Shown: positions 1-5,785 of the stretch, one piece after another | How the letters are laid out: each line of letters begins with the position of its first letter | Position numbering within the stretch: the first letter of the stretch is position 1 | Assembly: GCA_937891045.1 (NCBI GenBank) | Contig: CALBEV010000139.1 | Span: 1-10,656 of the forward strand | DNA: 10,656 nucleotides | DNA from: an uncultured Burkholderiales bacterium | GTDB taxonomy: Bacteria > Pseudomonadota > Gammaproteobacteria > Burkholderiales > Burkholderiaceae | Reading direction: 5' to 3' | The notes under the pieces: generated by a model | Databases searched by the model: none | What the model saw: the letters and a program-made list of their open reading frames with translations, nothing else | What the model was told of the DNA's origin: nothing | Position numbers and translations under genes: made by a program

Positions 1-1084
1 TGTCCGGGATCATCTTCAGCATTTCTTCGGTTTTCTTGCCGATGTTTTGCACCCGACCATGGCAAGGAATTTGGTAGCTGATGTTGCCCAAGCTTTGCGG
101 GAATTCGGTTTTCAACAAACCATCGCGCTTGCGGGCCATCAGGTATTCAAACGGGTCCCACATGTGGTCTTTGACGAGCTGTGTTTCAGGATCGTTGGGG
201 TACATCAGTGGCAGTTCTTGCTTGAACATCAAGGTGCAGGAAGGCACGGCACTCAAGATGGCATAACCCTCTCGCGCATACTTGGCCAAGATGGGGATGT
301 TGATCTGCTTGTTCTCGTCCACGGATTTCAAGTCGCCCAACTCGAGCTTGGGCATGCCGCAGCATTTTTCTTTGGACACCAATTCGTAAGGGATGTCGTT
401 GTGGTCAAGGATTTTCAGCAAATCCATGCCAATGCCGGGCTCGTTGTAATTGACATAGCAGGTCGAATAAATCACGACTTTGCCGGGTGTTTTTTCGCCG
501 TTCACCACGTTGCTTGACTTGGCTTTGGGTGCTTGGCTGCGGAATTTTTTGGTGGCCAACTCGGGCAACCACGCGTCTTTGTCCACGTCCAAAGCGCTTT
601 CCATGACAGAACGGGCCATGCTGGTTTTGTTCAGGGCGTTGACCGCTTGCACCACGATGGGAATACCGGCAAATTGACCGTGCATGTCGGTGGAGGCCAA
701 GAATTTTTCGCCTGTTGTGACTTCGCCTTTTTGGAACTTGATGGCCTTGGCCCGCAACATGGTGTGGGGGAAATCCAGGTTCCATTCATGCGGTGGCACA
801 TAGGGGCATTTGGTGAGGTAGCACAGGTCGCACAAATAGCACTGGTCCACCACTTTCCAATAATCTTTTTTATCCACGCCGTCCATTTCCAAGGTGGGGC
901 TTTCATCCACCAAGTCAAACAGCGTGGGGAAAGAGCCGCACAAACTCACGCAGCGGCGGCAACCGTGACAGATGTCAAAAATGCGCTCCATCTCGGTGAG
1001 ACAGGCTTCCTCGTTATAAAAGTCGGGGTTGAGCCAATCCAGGGGATGGCGTGTGGGTGCTTCCAAGCTGCCTTCGCGTGCCAT
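1..1084 (-). CDS. Heterodisulfide reductase-related Fe-S oxidoreductase (GlpC/GlcF-like), 3' end cut by window edge
   Basis: The reading frame is open from an ATG at 1084 to the left edge, giving 361 residues with no stop. A GAAGGAAC ribosome-binding site lies just upstream of the ATG. Two ferredoxin-type cysteine clusters are visible: C39/C42/C45/C49 (CHGCRRCVSLC) and C82/C85/C88/C93 followed by Pro. Next come cysteine-rich CCG-type elements: STC at 207-209, CCGMP at 241-245, PSC at 281-283 and PCHGR at 340-344. This is the layout of soluble Fe-S subunits such as GlpC, GlcF and HdrD-like proteins (two 4Fe-4S clusters plus paired CCG domains), which pass electrons in oxidoreductase complexes. 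It lies 110 nt downstream of a rubrerythrin gene in the same orientation. In proteobacteria this pair is commonly followed by a DUF3501 gene, which would lie beyond the left edge. I infer a role as electron donor or partner to rubrerythrin; the true substrate cannot be read from the sequence. Confidence 0.88.
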   Translation of the reverse strand, partial: MAREGSLEAPTRHPLDWLNPDFYNEEACLTEMERIFDICHGCRRCVSLCGSFPTLFDLVDESPTLEMDGVDKKDYWKVVDQCYLCDLCYLTKCPYVPPHEWNLDFPHTMLRAKAIKFQKGEVTTGEKFLASTDMHGQFAGIPIVVQAVNALNKTSMARSVMESALDVDKDAWLPELATKKFRSQAPKAKSSNVVNGEKTPGKVVIYSTCYVNYNEPGIGMDLLKILDHNDIPYELVSKEKCCGMPKLELGDLKSVDENKQINIPILAKYAREGYAILSAVPSCTLMFKQELPLMYPNDPETQLVKDHMWDPFEYLMARKRDGLLKTEFPQSLGNISYQIPCHGRVQNIGKKTEEMLKMIPD

Positions 1085-1147
1085 GGTTTTTGTTCCTTCA
1101 GGGGGTATGCAAATAAGACGGCTGGTCGTCTGTCAATACTCAGAGAG

Positions 1148-1172
1148 GGGCGCTGCAATAAGCGCAACGCCC
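1148..1172. repeat. Imperfect inverted repeat between rubrerythrin and Fe-S oxidoreductase genes
   Basis: GGGCG and CGCCC flank a second pair, TGC/GCA, with one mismatch between them and a 7-nt loop. It lies in the 110-nt gap between the two minus-strand genes. No T-run follows on the minus strand, so it is not a canonical terminator. It may be an mRNA-stabilising or processing hairpin. A TTGACA-like hexamer on the minus strand (1136-1131) lies nearby, but I see no convincing -10 partner for it. Confidence 0.35.
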
Positions 1173-1194
1173 AACCCTCAATGCTGAAAAACGA

Positions 1195-1617
1195 TCAATC
1201 GACCAATTCAGCCAATGCTTTGGCATAACGGTTGGCGTGTGAACGCTCAGCCTTGGCCAAAGTTTCAAACCAATCGGCGATTTCGTCGTGGCCTTCTTCG
1301 CGTGCGGTTTTGGCCATGCCAGGGTACATGTCGGTGTACTCGTGGGTTTCGCCAGCCACTGCGGCTTTCAGGTTGTCACGGGTGGCGCCAATTGGCAAGC
1401 CAGTGGCAGGGTCGCCACATTGCTCAAGCCATTCGAGGTGGCCGTGTGCATGACCTGTTTCGCCCTCAGCGGTGGAGCGAAACAAAGCGGCCACGTCGTT
1501 TTGGCCTTCGATGTCGGCCTTGTTTGCGAAATACAAATAACGGCGGTTGGCCTGTGATTCGCCTGCGAAAGCGGCTTTCAGGTTTTCTTCCGTCTTGGAG
1601 CCTTTGAGTGCTGCCAT
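1195..1617 (-). CDS. Rubrerythrin family protein, single ferritin-like domain
   Basis: This is a 140-residue ferritin-like four-helix protein of the rubrerythrin family, which reduces hydrogen peroxide at a non-heme di-iron site in the cytoplasm. Likely ligands are visible in order: E20 in the GES motif, E53 and H56 (ExxH), E90 and E93 in the GETHEY segment, and E124 and H127 (ExxH). There is no CxxC pair at the C-terminus, so the rubredoxin domain of classical rubrerythrin is absent. The protein must therefore take electrons from a separate donor. The start at 1617 is chosen because AAGGAGAT lies 5-6 nt upstream; a longer frame from 1716 lacks this and would run through the regulatory region. 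The Fe-S oxidoreductase gene follows 110 nt downstream on the same strand and is the obvious candidate electron partner. Confidence 0.93.
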   Translation of the reverse strand: MAALKGSKTEENLKAAFAGESQANRRYLYFANKADIEGQNDVAALFRSTAEGETGHAHGHLEWLEQCGDPATGLPIGATRDNLKAAVAGETHEYTDMYPGMAKTAREEGHDEIADWFETLAKAERSHANRYAKALAELVD

Positions 1618-1646
1618 GAAATATCTCCTTGGTTGATCTACGAGCT

Positions 1647-1696
1647 TTGACCTGATTGCCAAAGTCTGGTCAAGGTTACTCCTTGTCTGGGACAAG
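1647..1696. repeat. Two short inverted repeats in the rubrerythrin leader
   Basis: A perfect 6-nt inverted repeat with a 3-nt loop, CTTGTC TGG GACAAG, lies at 1682-1696. A second one, TTGACC at 1647-1652 and GGTCAA at 1668-1673, has a 15-nt gap. Both lie between the OxyR-like site and the rubrerythrin start, so they could be operator dyads or leader structure. No regulator can be named from them. Confidence 0.35.
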
Positions 1697-1702
1697 CGTC
1701 CA

Positions 1703-1739
1703 ATCGAGCCTTTCAATCCTCTTCATGCAATTTATCTAT
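1703..1739 (-). promoter_or_regulatory. Candidate OxyR-type operator upstream of rubrerythrin
   Basis: Read on the minus strand, the site is ATAG-N7-GCAT-N7-ATTG-N7-CGAT. The OxyR consensus is four tetranucleotides, ATAG-N7-CTAT-N7-ATAG-N7-CTAT. Spacing is exact throughout and 12 of 16 consensus bases match. The position, 86 nt upstream of the rubrerythrin ATG, suits an activator site next to a weak promoter; a poor TTGGAC/AGTAAC pair follows. A peroxide-responsive regulator in front of a peroxidase gene is biologically sensible. The match is imperfect and no oxyR gene is in view, so this is a hypothesis. Confidence 0.35.
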
Positions 1740-1800
1740 CAGAGATTCAGTTTTTCCTTCTTGCTTCAATCAAAGAAGCGGCCCAGTAAACTGAACCGAC

Positions 1801-3510
1801 ATGAACCAAACCATCCGCGCCCCCAAGCTGCCGCCTGCGCCATCCGTTTCCATCAGCAACTACAAGCTGCCGCACTATCCCTTTGTGGTGCCGGATGAAT
1901 TGCGAACGGGGACTGTGAAACACCACCCCATCGTGATTGTGGGCGCAGGCTTGAGCGGTCTGACCTTGGCTTGCAAGCTGGCGCATCTGGGCGTGCCTGC
2001 CGTTGTGCTGGATGAAGACAACTCGGTCGGCGTCAAAGGCGCTTCATCGCAGGGTATTTGCTACACCCAACAATCACTGGAAATCTTTGCCCGGCTGGGC
2101 ATCTTTGAACGCATCGCAGCCAAAGGCGTGGCTTGGCAAGTCGGACGCACATTTGCGGGCAAGGATGAAGTGTTTTCTTTCGACTTGCGAGACAAGCAGC
2201 AATTTGCCGTGAGCAAGCAGCCCCCATTCATCAATATTCAGCAGTTTTATGTAGAGATGTATCTGGTTGAGCAAATCCAAGCTTTGAATCAAGCGGGGGC
2301 GAATATCGACCTGCGTTGGTCCTCCAAGGTGGTGAAGTTCAAGCAAGACAAACGTTGCGCTTCCTTGGTGGTGAACACGCCCAAAGGCAGTTACACCCTG
2401 GAAGCCAGCTACGTGATTGACGCCACCGGCTCACACACACCCTTCCACGCTTGGTGTGGCGTCACCATGGACAGCAAACGCGGCGACGACCGTTGGTGCA
2501 TTGCCGATGTGCGCTTCAAAGACACGCCGCCAACCGAGCGCCACACTTGGATTGAAGCGCCATTCAACGACAACCGCGCTGTTTGGCAGCACCTGATGGG
2601 CGACGATGTCTGGCGCATCGATTACCAAATGGCCCCGGATGCGGACCCGGCGTATGTGAGCCGCGAAGACGTGGTGCGCGAGCGCTTGGCCAAACAATTT
2701 GGCAAGGGCGTGAAGTGCGACATTGTGTGGGTGGGCCCTTACGCCTACAAATCACAATGCCTGCATCAATTGCAACACCAGCGGGTGTTTTTCATTGGCG
2801 ACACGGCCAAAGTGGTGAGTCCGTTTGGGGCACGTGGTGGCAACACAGGCATCGCGGACGCCGACAACCTGGCTTGGAAATTGGCGGCTGTGATGCGCGG
2901 CCATGCGCCTGCAAGCTTGCTCAGCAGTTACGGTCAAGAACGCTTGCAAGCGGCCAAGCGCAATGTGCAAGTCACCAACCGCACAGCGCGTTATTTGCGG
3001 GCGCCCGAAGGTGTGGAACGATTGTTTCGTGATGCCAGTATTGGCTTGGCCAAGCACCATGCCTTTGCCCGCCCCTTGATCAACACCGGCCGCATGGCCG
3101 AGGCGAACCGCTATGCGGTGTCCGACATTTGCAAACCTGAGGGTGGATGGATGCTGCAAAACGTTGGTGTGCAATTGGCCAAGGGACGCCCAGGCAGCCT
3201 GAGTGATTTGCTGCAATGGGCCGATGGCCGGTTGTTGCTGCTGGTGTTTGGTGCTTTGAAACGCACCCAGATTCAAAAGCTGGCCTTGCTGAGCATGGGC
3301 ACGCCCGTGCGCATTGTGCAAGTGGTGCACAAAACGCGAGGCGATGCCTTGGAACACATTGTGGACAAAGGCAAGCAGCTGCGCAAAGCCTGTGGTGCAG
3401 AGGGCCATGGCTGGGCCTTGCTGCGCCCAGATGCGTATTTGGCAGCCCGCGGGCAACACATCGACAGCAAACTCGTCAACGCCATTGCCCAATCTTTGGC
3501 CCTGCATTGA
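1801..3510 (+). CDS. FAD-dependent aromatic-ring monooxygenase (PheA/TfdB/MhpA-like)
   Basis: The product is 569 residues. After an N-terminal extension of about 42 residues comes a Rossmann FAD-binding motif, GAGLSG at 48-53, ending in an acidic residue at D71. DATG at 207-210 stands where these enzymes usually have the DG (GADG) motif. The GD motif, with GDTAK at 333-337, P341, and G346-G350 running into DADNLAWKLA, is typical of the FAD_binding_3 family. The C-terminal part (GWALLRPDAYLAARG) resembles the thioredoxin-like tail of phenol hydroxylases. Known relatives use NAD(P)H and O2 to hydroxylate phenolic or other aromatic rings; the substrate here is unknown. The ATG at 1801 is the earliest possible start because an in-frame TGA lies at 1792-1794, and no clear Shine-Dalgarno sequence is present. 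The gene is divergent from rubrerythrin and is followed 16 nt later by a DsbA-fold gene. Confidence 0.85.
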   Translation: MNQTIRAPKLPPAPSVSISNYKLPHYPFVVPDELRTGTVKHHPIVIVGAGLSGLTLACKLAHLGVPAVVLDEDNSVGVKGASSQGICYTQQSLEIFARLGIFERIAAKGVAWQVGRTFAGKDEVFSFDLRDKQQFAVSKQPPFINIQQFYVEMYLVEQIQALNQAGANIDLRWSSKVVKFKQDKRCASLVVNTPKGSYTLEASYVIDATGSHTPFHAWCGVTMDSKRGDDRWCIADVRFKDTPPTERHTWIEAPFNDNRAVWQHLMGDDVWRIDYQMAPDADPAYVSREDVVRERLAKQFGKGVKCDIVWVGPYAYKSQCLHQLQHQRVFFIGDTAKVVSPFGARGGNTGIADADNLAWKLAAVMRGHAPASLLSSYGQERLQAAKRNVQVTNRTARYLRAPEGVERLFRDASIGLAKHHAFARPLINTGRMAEANRYAVSDICKPEGGWMLQNVGVQLAKGRPGSLSDLLQWADGRLLLLVFGALKRTQIQKLALLSMGTPVRIVQVVHKTRGDALEHIVDKGKQLRKACGAEGHGWALLRPDAYLAARGQHIDSKLVNAIAQSLALH

Positions 3511-3526
3511 ACAAATGGATCTCACC

Positions 3527-4183
3527 ATGACCACCACCTTGAAAATTGATTTCGTCTCCGACATTGCCTGCCCCTGGTGCGCCGTGGGCTTGGGCGCCTT
3601 AGAACAAGCCTTGGATTCGCTGCAAGGTGAAGTGAAAGCCGACATCCGTTTTCAGCCTTTTGAACTCAACCCAAACTTGGCTGAAGGTGGCCAAGACTTG
3701 TTTGAACATCTGAACCAAAAATACGGCTCGAGCGCCGAACAACAAGCGCAGATGTACCAAAACATCAAGGCGCGTGGTGCCGAAGTGGGGTTTGCTTTTC
3801 ACCCCACCGGACGCGGCCGCATCTTCAACACCTTTGATGCACACCGCTTGCTGTATTGGGCCGAAGTCACCGCTGACGCCAGCACACAGCATCGCTTGAA
3901 AAAAGCATTCTTTGAAGCCTACCAAGGGCGCGGCGAGAACATCGAATCTCACGCGGTGTTGTTGGCAGCGGTGAACAGTTTGGGGCTGGATGGAGCAGCC
4001 GCGCAAACGGTGTTGGAGAGCGATACCTATGCCCAAGAAGTGAAAGAGCGCGAGCATTTTTATACCAATGCAGGCATCAGCGCCGTGCCCGCCGTCATCA
4101 TCAATGACCGCCACCTGATTTCGGGTGGTCAGCCTGCGCATGTGTTTGCGCAGGCCTTGCGTTACATCGCTGCCCAAGCCTGA
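3527..4183 (+). CDS. DsbA family oxidoreductase, FrnE-like
   Basis: This is a 218-residue thioredoxin-fold protein with the CPWC active site at residues 15-18, immediately after the first beta strand. It also has the FQPFELNP segment at 42-49 and a cis-proline motif, SAVPAVII, with P188. This is the arrangement of FrnE/YwbO proteins (COG2761), cytoplasmic dithiol oxidoreductases. The related 2-hydroxychromene-2-carboxylate isomerases lack the CxxC pair, so isomerase activity is less likely. There is no signal peptide, which fits a cytoplasmic protein. An in-frame ATG at 3515 would add four residues (MDLT); 3527 is preferred because the family usually begins close to the first strand. The gene follows the monooxygenase by 16 nt and probably shares its transcript. 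Its stop lies 5 nt from the convergent end of the dadA pseudogene. Confidence 0.9.
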   Translation: MTTTLKIDFVSDIACPWCAVGLGALEQALDSLQGEVKADIRFQPFELNPNLAEGGQDLFEHLNQKYGSSAEQQAQMYQNIKARGAEVGFAFHPTGRGRIFNTFDAHRLLYWAEVTADASTQHRLKKAFFEAYQGRGENIESHAVLLAAVNSLGLDGAAAQTVLESDTYAQEVKEREHFYTNAGISAVPAVIINDRHLISGGQPAHVFAQALRYIAAQA

Positions 4184-4188
4184 ACAAT

Positions 4189-5456
4189 TCAAGCTGTTTC
4201 CTTCTTTGCTTGGGATGACGGTTTTTTAGCAAGCGCCGCTCTGGCAGCCACCACAGTTTGGGCCACCGACACCGCCGTGGCAGCCCCGACAAGGTCCAGC
4301 CCAAATGCCCATGCCCTGTGTTGTAGAACACATTCGGTGCTTTGCCCGGGCCCACCTTGGGCAGCATGTTGGGCATCATCGGCCGCAACCCAGCCCATGG
4401 GGTGAATTGCCGTGTGCTCACACCCGGAAAACACTGCGCCACCCAATCAACCAAGGGTTGAATTCGGTCTGCTCGGATGTCTTTGTTGAAGCCATTGAAC
4501 TCGGCCGTACCAGCCACCCGAAATCGATTCACGCCCAATCGGCTGCTGACCAGCTTGGTCGCGTCATCCAGCAAGCTCACATGCGGCGCACTGGCTTGGC
4601 TTTGGGCATCGTCCAAATTCACCGTGATGGAATAGCCCTTGACGGGGTAAATGTTCACGCGGTCGCCCAGTTGCGCGGCCAATTCACGGCTGTTGGTGCC
4701 ACAGCAAACCACAACGACGTCAGCGGTTTGCGACTGGAATTCCGATTCTTTTGCATACACCAGTTGCACCCGCTCGCCTGTGGTGTTGACGCTGGTCACA
4801 TCGCAGTCATAGATGGTTTGCACACCCATGCGCTCTAGCGCCTGTGACAGCCCGAAGGTGAACTTGTGGATATCGCCGGTGCTGTCACTGTCAGTGAAAA
4901 AGCCGCCATGGAAAGTGCCTTGCAAAGCAGGCTCAATTTGCCGCATTTCTTCAGGTGACACCGCTCAGCGCTCTAAGCCGCCCTTTTTCAACAAGGCGCT
5001 GACTTTGACGGCATGTTGGTAGCTGGCTGGATCGCGGTAGATGTGCAAAATCCCCTCGCGCTTCAAATCGAAATCGGTGTTTTCTTGTTGCGCCCAAGCA
5101 AACAAGTAGTCCCGCGCGGCAATGGCCAATTGCGCGGTGTGAATGGTGTTGGCCTCGTAATGGGGCAATTGCGCCACGAACTCGGTGAGCCAAGACCACT
5201 GGTGCCAACTGGCTTTGGGGTGAAACAACAAAGGGGCGTCCCGTCGCGTGATCCATTTCATGCCCTTGACCAAGGTAGACCAGTGGTTCCAAACCTCGGC
5301 ATTCGAGGCGGAGAGTTGCCCGCCATTGGCATAGGAGGTTTCCATGCCCGCGTAGCGGTGTCGCTCAAAAAGTGTGATGGAAAAGCCTTGTTGCGCCAAG
5401 GCATAAGCAGTGGTGACACCTGTGATGCCACCACCAATGACGGCGATGTGTTTCAT
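4189..5456 (-). pseudogene. dadA: Broken D-amino-acid dehydrogenase (DadA-like FAD oxidoreductase)
   Basis: The intact ancestor would be about 422 residues, normal for DadA, a membrane-associated FAD enzyme that oxidatively deaminates D-amino acids. The ATG at 5456 has GAGGAT upstream, and the protein opens with MKHIAVIGGGITG (FAD dinucleotide motif, residues 8-13) and ETSYANGGQLS. Lesion 1 is an in-frame TGA at 4967-4965 (codon 164). The sequence before it ends GGLER and the same frame continues AVSPEEMRQIEPAL, which suggests a CGA (Arg) to TGA change. Lesion 2 is at the plus-strand C-run 4284-4287: after NTGHGHLGWTLSG the frame jumps, and the C-terminus (AATAVSVAQTVVAARAAL, ending KKETA) continues in another frame. 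One missing G in a G5 run would explain it. A GTG two codons after the TGA might allow re-initiation, but the frameshift would still spoil the tail. A homopolymer sequencing error could explain lesion 2 but less easily lesion 1. Confidence 0.87.
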
Positions 5457-5492
5457 GAAGCAATCCTCAGTGAGTCCGTGAAAGGGAGACGC

Positions 5493-5507
5493 ACAGCACC
5501 CTGCTGT
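5493..5507 (-). promoter_or_regulatory. Hairpin in the expression platform of the glycine riboswitch
   Basis: A perfect inverted repeat, ACAGCA GGG TGCTGT, lies between the riboswitch and the dadA start. Its 3' arm could instead pair with the 3' side of aptamer-2 P1: minus-strand CAGCAC at 5527-5522 is complementary to GTGCTG at 5499-5494. That gives a plausible ligand-dependent switch. No T-run follows, so control of translation or of mRNA structure seems more likely than intrinsic termination. The alternative pairing is inference. Confidence 0.45.
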
Positions 5508-5517
5508 ACACCACCCC

Positions 5518-5700
5518 CTCTGTGCTGGACCTGAGAGATTCGCGCATCGCAGCAAGGCGATGGCTTGCTCCTTCGGTGTGCAGATTGACCATGATCTGCA
5601 ACTCTTCAGAGATTTACCATGTCACCGGTCCTGGGGCCTGAGAGATTCCGGGGCGGTTGCTCCTTCGGCGGTGTCTCTTGACACACTCTCCCGATGACAT
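5518..5700 (-). ncRNA. Tandem glycine riboswitch (gcvT-type, two aptamers)
   Basis: Two aptamers of the Rfam glycine class are read on the minus strand. The conserved core elements occur twice: GAATCTCTCAGG (complement of 5637-5648 and of 5530-5541) and the ACACCGAAGGAGCAA-type block (complement of 5657-5674 and of 5565-5579). Aptamer 1 spans about 5619-5700. Its P1 is 10 bp: minus-strand ATGTCATCGG (5700-5691) pairs with CCGGTGACAT (5628-5619), with one G-U pair, and GGGAGAG follows the 5' strand. Aptamer 2 spans about 5518-5611, with P1 CTCTG/CAGAG. A short linker joins the two. The riboswitch begins immediately after a TATACT -10 element and lies about 60 nt upstream of the dadA start, so it regulates that gene. 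Glycine riboswitches usually turn expression on when glycine binds. Confidence 0.95.
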
Positions 5701-5708
5701 CCATCAAA

Positions 5709-5739
5709 AGTATAGCTGGGCGCTGAACCCTAGAATCAA
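5709..5739 (-). promoter_or_regulatory. Sigma70-like promoter for the riboswitch-dadA transcript
   Basis: On the minus strand a TATACT -10 box (complement of 5709-5714) is preceded by TTGATT (complement of 5734-5739) with a 19-nt spacer, slightly long. Transcription would start near 5702, exactly where the 5' strand of aptamer-1 P1 begins (5700). That agreement supports the call. The divergent valS gene starts at 5786, so its promoter must share this short region. A TAGAAT at 5731-5736 on the plus strand could be its -10, but it lacks a good -35. Confidence 0.6.
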
Positions 5740-5785
5740 CGCTTGTATCGCCTGTTTTGATTGATTCCTCCAACATCTGCCTCGC

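Noticed and set aside
47..1228. Plus-strand open frames over the left part of the window
   Set aside because: They mirror the minus-strand Fe-S oxidoreductase, whose cysteine motifs and ribosome-binding site are clear.
1618..1716. N-terminal extension of rubrerythrin to an upstream start at 1716
   Set aside because: A strong AAGGAGAT site fits the ATG at 1617, and the extension covers the leader and operator-like region.
2752..3645. 297-residue open frame antisense to the monooxygenase and DsbA genes
   Set aside because: It spans two convincing plus-strand genes and their junction, and has no family signature; it is a shadow frame.
4965..4967. TGA in dadA as a selenocysteine codon or programmed readthrough
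   Set aside because: The surrounding sequence suggests an arginine codon (CGA) mutated to TGA, DadA proteins do not use selenocysteine, and a second lesion downstream shows general decay.
5457..5555. N-terminal extension of the dadA frame into the riboswitch
   Set aside because: The extension covers the conserved 3' part of aptamer 2; the ATG at 5456 has a ribosome-binding site and begins the FAD-binding motif.
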